Source: Paenibacillus_AB hodogayensis (lineage in GTDB: Bacteria; Bacillota; Bacilli; Paenibacillales; NBRC-103111). From it: a stretch of 64,000 bases of DNA. Shown piece after piece: positions 49,384 through 57,504 of the stretch (within the stretch, counting starts at the first letter, position 1; each line of letters opens with the position of its first letter). The stretch lies in the NCBI RefSeq assembly GCF_039536325.1, contig NZ_BAAAYO010000002.1, forward strand, positions 248,001 to 312,000. The letters run 5' to 3'. The position numbers were made by a program, and so were the translations under genes. A model generated the notes under the pieces. That model had not been told where the DNA came from, did not search any database, and was given only the letters and a program-made list of their open reading frames with translations.

Positions 49384-50145
49384 CTATAGCTCAAGCGAAA
49401 GAATTTTCTGGGAAGAAACGACGGGGAGAACATCGTCCCACAGCTTTAGCGTCTCCTCGGACACCTTGCCGCTGCCATGTTTGACGACAAATACGTTAAC
49501 CGTCCGTTTTCCCCATTCTTTATAGATTTGAGCTTTCGTTTCGAAGTACAGGTCGATCTTATTGCCTTTGATCGCCGATCCGGTGTCGGCTACGATGCCG
49601 TAACCGTACCCCGGAATGTACATAATCGTCCCGATCGGGAACACGCGCGGGTCAGCGGCTATTGTTGACAGCACGCCTTGACGCACCTTCACTCCCGAAT
49701 ACGTAATCCCGTATTCGGGATGTCCGGGCTTCTTGCCTGTCGATTCTACGCCGGCGTAATAACCGGTCGCAACTACCTCGACCGAGCCGAGAAACTTCGA
49801 AGCGTCCTCGTGAAGCATCGGAAATTTTTTATTGCGCTCGATCAGCTCCTGCCGCGTTTTCAGCTTGGACAACCTCTCGACGACAACTTCGCGCGAGGTG
49901 GCGGCGGCTGGTACGTCGGACGCTGCTGCAGGCTGCTCTTCTCCCTCCCGGGGCGAGACGTCGGCGGCAGCCGATGCCTGCCGGATTCCGGCAGCGGAAG
50001 AATCGGCGCCAGTAACGGCGCGATTGTATTCGACCGGTCCCAGAACGAGCAATAGGACAGCTACGTACAAAGAAGAACGCCATACTTTGGAAGGAACGGT
50101 GTTGGGCCTATCTGATTTAGTATCCATAGAGTAGAGCATGTCCAT
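49384..50145 (-). CDS. Membrane-anchored 3D-domain protein (putative murein hydrolase)
   Basis: Up to 253 aa; the start is uncertain (ATGs at 50145, 50139 and 50127, none with a clear ribosome site). One N-terminal membrane helix (SSLYVAVLLLVLGPV) then an Ala-rich disordered stretch, a short helix and a C-terminal 3D domain: FPIGTIMYIPGYGYGIVADTG, then KIDLYFET, whose three aspartates give the family its name. Related proteins (YuiC, resuscitation-promoting factors, MltA-like) cleave glycan strands of peptidoglycan. Divergent from the nitroreductase gene. Confidence 0.85.
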   Translation of the reverse strand: MDMLYSMDTKSDRPNTVPSKVWRSSLYVAVLLLVLGPVEYNRAVTGADSSAAGIRQASAAADVSPREGEEQPAAASDVPAAATSREVVVERLSKLKTRQELIERNKKFPMLHEDASKFLGSVEVVATGYYAGVESTGKKPGHPEYGITYSGVKVRQGVLSTIAADPRVFPIGTIMYIPGYGYGIVADTGSAIKGNKIDLYFETKAQIYKEWGKRTVNVFVVKHGSGKVSEETLKLWDDVLPVVSSQKILSLEL

Positions 50146-50182
50146 TTCAAAGCGGGGATATACGAAAATTTCCTTAAAGCGG

Positions 50183-50234
50183 TTGAACGCGGCAGGAAAA
50201 CCTTTTATTATAGATAATAATGAAAATCATTCTC
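50183..50234 (+). promoter_or_regulatory. Nitroreductase promoter with Fur box
   Basis: TTGAAC (50183-50188) and TATTAT (50206-50211) with a 17-bp spacer form the promoter. Directly downstream, AATAATGAAAATCATTCTC (50216-50234) matches 16 of 19 positions of the Fur consensus GATAATGATAATCATTATC, so Fur-Fe would cover the transcription start. Confidence 0.78.
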
Positions 50235-50281
50235 ATGAACTACAGCACTCGTTCAATAACCGACAGGGAGGCATTCCTTTT

Positions 50282-50851
50282 ATGACACAGACGTACGCCG
50301 GCATCGAGAAGACGATACGCGAACGCCGCACGATCAATCAATTTACGGCAGAACCCGTTTCCCGGGAAACGATGCTGGAGCTGCTGGAGACAGCCGTATG
50401 GGCCCCTTTTCATTCGCGAAAGGAGCCGTGGCGGTTTATCCTGTTCATAGGGGAAGGGCGCAAGCAGTTTTCCGATGCGGTATTGCAAACGTATACGGAA
50501 GAGAAAAGACAGCAGTTCGGGGAAAAGGTCGCCGACATCTACTGTAACGACGTCCCGGTGCATCTGCTTGTCGTGATGGTCGAGGAACCGCGGCTGAAGG
50601 AGTGGGAAGAAGCGCTCTGCGCCACCAGCGCCCTGATTCAGAACCTGCAATTGCTCGCTTGGGAAAAAGGAATCGGCGGCGTATGGAAGACGAACGACTA
50701 CAACTGGAATCCAAGTTTCCGCGAAGCCGTCGGCGTCAAGCCCGGCGAGAAGGTCGTCGGCACGCTCCATATGGGCTATTTCGACGAAGCCAAGGTGCGC
50801 AGAGGGAAACTGCGAACGCCCGCAGCGGACCTTTTGACCGTTATCAACTAA
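50282..50851 (+). CDS. Nitroreductase-family flavoprotein
   Basis: 189 aa from ATG 50282, ten bases after GGGAGG; the frame is open further upstream but crosses the promoter. FMN-binding features of the nitroreductase fold: RERRTINQF at the N-terminus (phosphate-binding Arg), WAPFHSRKEPWRF, AWEKGIGGVWKT and KVVGTLHMGYF. NAD(P)H-dependent reduction of nitro-aromatics, quinones or ferric chelates is typical. The Fur box implies induction in iron limitation, which would suit a ferric or siderophore reductase role. Confidence 0.88.
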   Translation: MTQTYAGIEKTIRERRTINQFTAEPVSRETMLELLETAVWAPFHSRKEPWRFILFIGEGRKQFSDAVLQTYTEEKRQQFGEKVADIYCNDVPVHLLVVMVEEPRLKEWEEALCATSALIQNLQLLAWEKGIGGVWKTNDYNWNPSFREAVGVKPGEKVVGTLHMGYFDEAKVRRGKLRTPAADLLTVIN

Positions 50852-51068
50852 TTTCAAATGTGATATGCCGGCCCTGCGGGATGCTCCCGTGGGGCTTTTG
50901 ATCTGTTTTTAACGTCATACCGCATGTTCCCGCCGAAGCTGTCGTAAGGATAAGTACATCTCATGAGAGGCGCGTCCGTCCGCTTGCCGGCGCATGACGA
51001 ACAAACCGGCTCCGGCACGGCATACCGGTACGGGGAAGTCTGCTCATGGACAAAGGAGGGTGACTTCG

Positions 51069-54000
51069 ATGGCAGCAAAGCTTGTACGAAAGCTGACGAC
51101 GGCGATCCTGTCCATGCTCGCATTCGTCCTCGCACTCACCGTTAACCCCGGAGGAGATGCCGGAATTGCCTACGCATCCCCGGCCATTACGATTGCCGAT
51201 CCGCTGGACGGAGCAGTCGTCGGTCCCGAAACGATGCGCATATCGGGCACGTATGCGGGCTTGTACGACATCCGGCTGTATATCGGGGGGCTGCAGCAGG
51301 CGGCTGCCGTCTTGGACAATCCGGACAGCGACGCGGGCGGCTGGCACTACGATCTCGATACGACCGGCTATAGTGGGGAGGTGCAGCTTCTCGCACGCGG
51401 CCTGGATAAGACGACCCGCTACGGCATATGGAGCGAGACGGTCACCATTACCGTCAACAACCCGGCAGCAGCCCGTCCGGAAGTGCGCATCGTGAGTCCC
51501 GTCGAAGGCACTCCGCTATCCGGAACTATTCCGGTGCGGGTGACGGTATCGCCGTCTGCATCTACGGCAGCGGTCAATGTGAGGATTGACGGTGGGGCTT
51601 GGCAAACGGCTGTACTCGAGCAAAATGGAAGCGCATACACCGTCACGTGGGATACCTACAACCTCGGCGACAAAACGTCAAGCATCGAAGCGCGCGCCGT
51701 AAACGCCCTAGGTGCGGAAACCCGCTCGCGAACGGTCTACGCGCAGGTCGGCGCCGGCACGCACGAGACGGTCGTAGTGCCGAAAACCGACAGGGCGATG
51801 TGGATATGGGAAGCGGCCTCATACAGCATGCTGCTTAATCCCGGCTCCCGCCAGGTACTCGACGCGCTGGCTTCGGATACTACGACGTTCGGCTCCGACC
51901 CGGTCACGACGCTTTATTTCGCCGTCGGGCCTTATTCCGGAATGGACGTGATGGAGGACGCCCCCTCTCTGCTGCGCGATTTCATCAGTTGGGCCCACGA
52001 CCGGGGGTACCGGGTGTATGCCTGCATCGCGGGAGGAACGTCGCCTCCGTATATGGGAGCCTTCGAGGTTTTTCATGATGTGGCGCTGCGCCATTTTGAA
52101 CAGGTGTTGAACTACAACGTCGGTTCGCCTCACGAGGCCCGCTTTGACGGAATCAACGTGGATATCGAGCCGTACATTTCCCCTCAGTTCGCGGAGAATG
52201 CCCCGTCGCTTCAACTGCAATACTTGGACCTGCTCGGCAAAATGGCGGAGCGTCGCAATGCCGCCGGCTTGAACCTGCCGATCGGACCGGCCATCCCGAA
52301 GTGGTACGATACGTCGGCCGCCGCGGCCAACATTACCTGGAACAGCCAGACCAAATGGCTGTCCGAGCACGTGCAGGACGTGTCGGACTATATATCGATT
52401 ATGGATTACCGCGATACGGCGGACGGGAGCGCCGGCATTATTGCCGGGGCGGAAGGCGAGATAGCCTACGGCGAAGCGATCGGCAAGCCAAACTCCGTCG
52501 TGATCGGCGTCGAGACGCTGGACATTGCAAGCAGCGGCGATCCGGAGCAGATTACGTTTCGCGAGGAAGGCCGCGCCGTCATGGAGACCGAGCTGGATAA
52601 AGTATATGCCGCGTTCGGCGCCCGCCCGTCCTTCGGCGGCATCGCGATGCACCATTACGACTCGATCCGCTGGCTGCCGTCGAATTGGGGACCCGACGGA
52701 AGCTGGTGGCAGCCGCCGGCGGACACGGAACCCCCCGGCCCGGTCAGCTCCCCTCCCGTCGCGACCGCGCTCGATTACCAGTCGGTGCGAATCGGCTACG
52801 GCCGGGCTTCCGACAATACCGACGTTGAGGGCTATCTCGTCTACCGCGATACGACGCCGAGCTTTACGCCGCGACCGGACCTGATCGCGGGCAAGTCCCG
52901 CACCTTGTCGTTCCAGGACATCGGCCTGCTGCCGTCCACAACGTACTACTACAAAGTCGCCGCCATCGATCTGCGCGGCAATATCGGCCCGGTTTCCGCC
53001 GAAACGTCGGCGACGACGGGAGCGACCGCGCTGAAGCCGATGATCGTCTCTACGATGGGCGTTGCCCGTAGCGGCGACAATGCCGTCGTCACGCTTCGCG
53101 TCTCCGACCGGCAGACGATGCAGCCCCTGCCCGCCGAGGTCGGCGGACGCTTTACGTATGCAGGCGGTCTGTACGGCACTGCTAAAGCCGATGCGGAGGG
53201 CTTCGTCTCCATCGTCTCCGAGAAAATCACGACCGGCTACCAGGTAGGCTTCGAGCCGCGCCGGATTGAGGCGAGCGGCTACTATTGGGCGCAGGCGTAC
53301 GACACGCCGCATAGGGCGGCCGCCATTCCGAAAGCGAAGCTGAATGGGCTTGGCCTCAGCACCGGAACGCTCACCGTTCCTTTCGCCTCCGGCACATCCG
53401 GCTATACGGCAATCGTTCCGGCCTCCGCCACCTCCGTACGGGTGACTCCCGCTGCGGCCGACAGCGGTACGGCGATCCGCGTCAACGGAACTCCTGTGGC
53501 AAGCGGCAGCGAGTCGGCAGACATTCCGCTGCATGAAGGAGCCAACCGAATCGTCGTCCAGCTATGGACGGCGGACGGCGACAGCGATAGCGTCTACACG
53601 ATTGCGATCAACCGGTACCCGGCGATCGGCAATACGTTCGAGCCCGCGGACGATACGTTCGTCTACCAGAACGGCCCGGCGCAAAATTTCGGAACGGAGC
53701 CTTATCTGGACGTATACGACCGAACAAACGCCGCTGGCGGAGGCGATCGCATGGTGTATTTGAAGTTCGACTTGTCGCGATACGGAGAAGCGGTGCAGAC
53801 CGCCACGCTTTACGTATATGCAGCGTCCGCTCCGCCCGGGCCGGTCGAGCTGACCGTCGCCGGCTACGACAACGACGCCTGGAGCGAAACGACGATGAAC
53901 TGGAACAACCGGCTGACCGGCCCTATGCATCCGGTAGGCACGCTGATCGTCGACCGGGCCGGCTGGCACCGCGTGGACGCTACAGCGTTCGTGCAGAGCC

Positions 54001-54125
54001 AGACGGACGGCAAAGCTTCGTTTCGGATCATGGACAATACGACGAGCGAGACGCTGCTGCAATTTCATTCCAAGGAACATGCCGTAAACCATCCGTATTT
54101 GCTCCTCAACGAGCCCGTACCGTAA
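51069..54125 (+). CDS. Secreted multidomain glycosidase-like protein with Ig-like, FN3, cadherin-like and DNRLRE domains
   Basis: 1,018 aa; ATG 51069 follows AAAGGAGGGTG. Signal peptide with cleavage near GIAYASP. Domains in order: a bacterial Ig-like pair (about 40-230; IVSPVEGTPLSG), a TIM-barrel-like catalytic region (about 240-545) containing FDGINVDIEPY at about 358 (spacing DGxxxDxE as in GH18-type barrels) and ISIMDYRD, an FN3 domain (about 554-650), a cadherin-like beta-sandwich (about 757-850; LSTGTLTVPFASGTSGYTA) and a C-terminal DNRLRE/CBM96 domain (about 856-1014; DDTFVYQNG, WSETTMNWNN). Likely an extracellular polysaccharide hydrolase. The exact family of the barrel is not certain. 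Confidence 0.83.
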   Translation: MAAKLVRKLTTAILSMLAFVLALTVNPGGDAGIAYASPAITIADPLDGAVVGPETMRISGTYAGLYDIRLYIGGLQQAAAVLDNPDSDAGGWHYDLDTTGYSGEVQLLARGLDKTTRYGIWSETVTITVNNPAAARPEVRIVSPVEGTPLSGTIPVRVTVSPSASTAAVNVRIDGGAWQTAVLEQNGSAYTVTWDTYNLGDKTSSIEARAVNALGAETRSRTVYAQVGAGTHETVVVPKTDRAMWIWEAASYSMLLNPGSRQVLDALASDTTTFGSDPVTTLYFAVGPYSGMDVMEDAPSLLRDFISWAHDRGYRVYACIAGGTSPPYMGAFEVFHDVALRHFEQVLNYNVGSPHEARFDGINVDIEPYISPQFAENAPSLQLQYLDLLGKMAERRNAAGLNLPIGPAIPKWYDTSAAAANITWNSQTKWLSEHVQDVSDYISIMDYRDTADGSAGIIAGAEGEIAYGEAIGKPNSVVIGVETLDIASSGDPEQITFREEGRAVMETELDKVYAAFGARPSFGGIAMHHYDSIRWLPSNWGPDGSWWQPPADTEPPGPVSSPPVATALDYQSVRIGYGRASDNTDVEGYLVYRDTTPSFTPRPDLIAGKSRTLSFQDIGLLPSTTYYYKVAAIDLRGNIGPVSAETSATTGATALKPMIVSTMGVARSGDNAVVTLRVSDRQTMQPLPAEVGGRFTYAGGLYGTAKADAEGFVSIVSEKITTGYQVGFEPRRIEASGYYWAQAYDTPHRAAAIPKAKLNGLGLSTGTLTVPFASGTSGYTAIVPASATSVRVTPAAADSGTAIRVNGTPVASGSESADIPLHEGANRIVVQLWTADGDSDSVYTIAINRYPAIGNTFEPADDTFVYQNGPAQNFGTEPYLDVYDRTNAAGGGDRMVYLKFDLSRYGEAVQTATLYVYAASAPPGPVELTVAGYDNDAWSETTMNWNNRLTGPMHPVGTLIVDRAGWHRVDATAFVQSQTDGKASFRIMDNTTSETLLQFHSKEHAVNHPYLLLNEPVP

Positions 54126-54212
54126 TTGGGCGGCGTTATGCGGTGCAAGTCATCGCTTCATTACAACAATACCGTTGAGAGACTGCCTTTGTGCTAGACG
54201 ATAGCGAACGAC

Positions 54213-54347
54213 CCCATTTGCCATATCGGCATCAAAAACGTCAATCAGCGCATCAAGCTCACCTTCGGCGATGCGTACGGCCTGACCATCCTTAGCGAGC
54301 CGGGGCAGGGAACGACCGTGCGCCTGCTGCTGCCGATCGTGGAGTAA
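54213..54347 (+). pseudogene. C-terminal remnant of a YesM-type sensor histidine kinase
   Basis: The plus-strand frame ending at TAA 54345-54347 reads HIGIKNVNQRIKLTFG, DAYGLTILSEPGQGTTVRLL and LPIVE, which is the last ~40 residues of a YesM-type HATPase domain (G2 box and final strand). Upstream the frame closes at a TAG at 54195-54197 and no N-terminal kinase sequence is present; the preceding bases belong to the glycosidase-like gene's 3' flank. It is a deletion remnant, not a gene. Confidence 0.78.
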
Positions 54348-54363
54348 CCGCTCCGGCTTCGCC

Positions 54364-56283
54364 TTACAGCGACTTGGAGCCGATCTCGCCGACAAGCCGG
54401 GCCAGCAGCGCTCCTCTCTCCATGACGCCCAAGTCGCCCTCGCTCCGGTGGCGAACCGAAACCATGCCGTTCCCGGCTTCCTGCTCGCCGACGATCAGCA
54501 TGTAGGGCGTCTTGGCCAGCTGCGCCGCGCGGATTTTGTAGCCGAGCTTCTCGCTGCGCAGATCCGCTTCCGCCCGGATGCCCGCGCTCCGCAGCTCCTG
54601 AAGCGTCTGTCGGGCATACGCATCCAGCTTATCGGATACCGGAATGATCACTGCCTGGACGGGCGCCAGCCAGACGGGGAACGCCCCCGCGAAATGCTCC
54701 GTCAAAATGCCGATGAACCGGTCGATCGACCCGTACACGGCGCGGTGAATGACGACCGGACGAACTTTGCGGTTTTCTTCGTCCACATACCATAAATCGA
54801 ATTTACCCGGCATTTGAAAATCGAGCTGTATCGTCGCGCACTGCCAGCTGCGCCCGATGGCGTCGCGAACGTGAAAATCGATCTTCGGCCCGTAGAACGC
54901 CCCGTCTCCTTCATTCAAGCGGTATTCGGCCCGGCGGCCGTGCAGAACGCTGCGCAGCGCCGCCTCGGCCTTCTCCCACAGCTCCTCGGACCCCATCGAC
55001 TTCTCCGGCCGCGTAGATAGCTCCATCGTATAGTCGAAGCCGAACACGCGGTAAATGCTGTCGATCAGATCGATCACCCCGGCGATTTCCGTCTCGATCT
55101 GGTCCGGCCTGACAAAGAGATGCGCGTCGTCCTGGCAAAAGGTGCGCACCCGCATCATGCCGTTCAGGCTTCCCGAATATTCGTGCCGGTGCACCTGGCC
55201 GAATTCGGCCATCCGGATCGGCAGCTCGCGGTAAGAACGCAGCGTATGCTTGAACATCAGCATGTGCCCCGGACAATTCATCGGCTTGAGCGCGAACGTC
55301 GCGTCGTCCACCTCGCTGAAATACATATTGTCGCGGTAATGGTCCCAATGTCCGGATTCCTCCCACAGCCTCCGGTTCATCAGGAAGGGCGTGCGCACCT
55401 CGTCGTAGCCAAGCCGATTTTGCAGCTGGCGCGAGAACTGTTCCAGTTCGTTGCGAATCACCGTCCCGGCCGGCAAATAAAACGGCATGCCCGGCGCCTC
55501 CTCGGAAAACATAAACAGCTCCAGCTCTTTGCCGAGCTTGCGGTGATCCCGACGTTTCGCCTCCTCCAGACGCTCCAGATGCTCCTCCAGCTGCGCCTTG
55601 TCGGGGAAAGCCGTACCGTAAATGCGCTGCAGCATCTTGTTCTTGGCGTCTCCGCGCCAGTATGCGCCAGCCACGTTCAACAGCTTGAACGCCTTGATTC
55701 GGCCGGTTGAAGGCAGATGAGGGCCCCGGCACAGGTCGCGGAACTCGCCCTGCTCGTAGACCGTAATGACCGCGTCGTGCGGCAGATCGCGAATCAGCTC
55801 CAGCTTGAGCGGGTCCTCCGGCTCGCCGAACAAGCGCAGCGCCTCCTCCCGGCTCGCCTCCCTGCGGACGATTGGCACATTGTCGCGTGCGATCTTCTCC
55901 ATTTCCTTCTCGATGCCGGCCAATTCCTCCGACGAGATCGAATGGTCCAGATCGATATCGTAGTAGAAGCCGCCCTCGATGACTGGGCCGATGCCCAGCT
56001 TGACCTGCTCGCTGCCATATATCCGTTTCAAAGCCTGAGCTAGCAGGTGCGCCGTGCTGTGGCGGTATACCTCCAGTCCTTCAGGGCTGTCGAGCGTCAC
56101 GATCTCCACGAGCGCGCCGTCTTCCAGCTGGCGGCTCAAATCGACCACGCGGCCGTTCAGCTTTCCGGCCACCGCCTGCTTTCGCAAGCCGGGGCTGATG
56201 GAGCCGGCCACGTCCGCGATCGTCGATCCCTCCTCGTAGGAGCGTACCGCTCCGTCAGGCAGCTTAATGTGAAGGTTTTTCAT
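54364..56283 (-). CDS. thrZ: Threonyl-tRNA synthetase, ThrZ-type
   Basis: 639 aa class II synthetase with TGS (1-62), editing (SAD; HSTAHLLAQALKRIYG), catalytic core and anticodon domain. The core differs from the neighbouring thrS: EEAPGMPFYLPAGTV, NCPGHMLMFKH, MAEFGQVHRHEYSGSLNGMMRVRTF and IHRAVYGSIDRFIGIL, matching the ThrZ group of Bacillus. Zinc ligands are present (Cys in NCPGH, His in VHRHE and VVIHR). ATG behind AAGGAGG. Expression is governed by a Thr T-box about 780 bp upstream with a repeat-rich spacer between. Second gene of a tandem thrS-thrZ pair. Confidence 0.95.
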   Translation of the reverse strand: MKNLHIKLPDGAVRSYEEGSTIADVAGSISPGLRKQAVAGKLNGRVVDLSRQLEDGALVEIVTLDSPEGLEVYRHSTAHLLAQALKRIYGSEQVKLGIGPVIEGGFYYDIDLDHSISSEELAGIEKEMEKIARDNVPIVRREASREEALRLFGEPEDPLKLELIRDLPHDAVITVYEQGEFRDLCRGPHLPSTGRIKAFKLLNVAGAYWRGDAKNKMLQRIYGTAFPDKAQLEEHLERLEEAKRRDHRKLGKELELFMFSEEAPGMPFYLPAGTVIRNELEQFSRQLQNRLGYDEVRTPFLMNRRLWEESGHWDHYRDNMYFSEVDDATFALKPMNCPGHMLMFKHTLRSYRELPIRMAEFGQVHRHEYSGSLNGMMRVRTFCQDDAHLFVRPDQIETEIAGVIDLIDSIYRVFGFDYTMELSTRPEKSMGSEELWEKAEAALRSVLHGRRAEYRLNEGDGAFYGPKIDFHVRDAIGRSWQCATIQLDFQMPGKFDLWYVDEENRKVRPVVIHRAVYGSIDRFIGILTEHFAGAFPVWLAPVQAVIIPVSDKLDAYARQTLQELRSAGIRAEADLRSEKLGYKIRAAQLAKTPYMLIVGEQEAGNGMVSVRHRSEGDLGVMERGALLARLVGEIGSKSL

Positions 56284-56339
56284 GGTTGTTTCCTCCTTAT
56301 TAGTTAAAAAATAGATTGAACTATACGAAAAATGGCCGT

Positions 56340-56960
56340 GACGTCCATTCGATAGGTCGCCCGCGATCCTTTCGCATCACGGGGCGCTGAACGGCAGATT
56401 GTGCCGTGGGTGCTTGCGTCTCCAGACGCTCGGCGGCAGATTGCATCATGAGGCGTTGAACGGCAGATTGCGTCGTGAGGCGCTCAGCAGCCAGCTCCCG
56501 GCCAAATTCCGGCTCGTTCGGCTCGTTCGCCGGTTGCTTATGCTCGAAAGAACACTATCTCGGCCGATCCAGCTGTTTTGGCGCGATATAGTGACCAAAA
56601 GAGCACTAGCTCCCCGTCGCAAGGCGCTGAACGACCGATTCCAGCCCGTTCACCGGTTGCTTATGCTCCAAAGAGCACTATTCCCGCCGCTCCGGCTGTT
56701 TTAGCGCGATATAGTGACCAGAAGAGCACTAGCTCTGCGTTGCGCGGGGAGGCGCAGCGATAGAATGCTTCGCGGGGCGCCGAGCCACAGAATGCTTCGC
56801 GGGGCGTCGAGCCACAGAATGCTTCGCAAGGCGTCGAGCCGCAGAATGCTTCGCGGGGCGCCGAGCCGCGATTGTGTCGCGGGGGCTCAGCGATAGATTT
56901 CACAATCCGCTGAGCCACTAATGGCATCGCGAGGCGCCGAACGTCCGCTTCCCACCCATT
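56340..56960. repeat. Repeat-rich insert between the thrZ T-box and the thrZ start
   Basis: About 600 bp with no credible gene. It contains GGCAGATTG-type repeats at 56392-56480, two imperfect 123-bp copies beginning CCGGTTGCTTATGCTC (56530 and 56653) that each include GCGATATAGTGACC and AGAGCACTAGCTC, and the 27-bp array listed separately. Short frames on both strands through the repeats look like by-products. It probably belongs to a dispersed intergenic repeat family of this genome. Confidence 0.75.
56762..56869. repeat. Four tandem copies of a 27-bp unit
   Basis: AGAATGCTTCGCGGGGCG followed by CCGAGCCAC starts at 56762, 56789, 56816 and 56843 with one to three changes per copy. A decayed fifth copy follows. 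There is no spacer, so it is a minisatellite and not CRISPR. Confidence 0.9.
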
Positions 56961-57057
56961 CGCCTACGCTTGTGTTCGAAAATCACAATTCCCGCCGAAC
57001 AGCCTACATAGTTGGTCTAAGCGCGCTCGATCAAGCTAATCGCCTTTCCAGCAAAAC

Positions 57058-57310
57058 AAAAAACACGCCCGCCCCCTTAAAAAAGGGGCGAGCGTGCTGC
57101 TTGACTCGCGGTTCCACCCTGATTCGCCCCGCATTTTTCAAAGCGGAGCCTCATTTGGCATCCGGTAACGGGGATGAGGCGGTTGGAGCTACTCAGAATG
57201 CCGGAGCGGTCCGGCCCTTTTCGCAAAAACGGCTGCAAAGCGGTATAACGGCGGCTTGGCTTGAGGGGCTTTCACCTGTCCCCCTCTCTCTGGGAAGCTT
57301 AACCGGCGTT
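57058..57310 (-). promoter_or_regulatory. T-box riboswitch leader of thrZ (Thr specifier)
   Basis: On the minus strand AGGGTGGAACCGCG (57120-57107) is the T-box; the terminator GCTCGCCCC...GGGGGCGGGC ends in T-rich sequence at 57061. Stem I starts with AGAGAGAGGGGGACAGG near 57292. The specifier loop carries UAU-ACC-G with ACC at 57244-57242, matching tRNA-Thr. Uncharged tRNA-Thr would allow read-through into thrZ. Confidence 0.92.
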
Positions 57311-57504
57311 CGCGTGCGGGTTCCGACCTGCTTACAGCCTGCTTACGGACTGCTTACAAGCCGATATCCGGAAATAATCGCACTTTGTCTTTGGTCAATG
57401 CCTGTTCATATGGAATTGGTCGAGTATCCTGACTTCGCCTCGTTCGGAACAAGACGACTCAAATCGTCTCGGCTTGCACAAAACTATTCCGCAGCCAAAC
57501 GACG

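Noticed and set aside
51819..53534. Minus-strand open frame of 571 codons
   Set aside because: Antisense shadow of the glycosidase-like gene, Arg/Gly-rich, no ribosome site.
54364..56283. thrZ as a recent chimera of a proteobacterial core and thrS ends
   Set aside because: The core matches what I recall of Bacillus ThrZ (EEAPGMPFYLP, YSGSLNG, IDRF), so the mosaic look is a property of the ThrZ group and not evidence of a recent event here.
56762..56869. 27-bp repeats as a CRISPR array
   Set aside because: Units abut without spacers and no cas gene is present.
56399..56896. Short frames such as the RMLRGAPS-type repeat peptide
   Set aside because: They arise only from the tandem DNA repeats, have no ribosome sites and exist in several frames.
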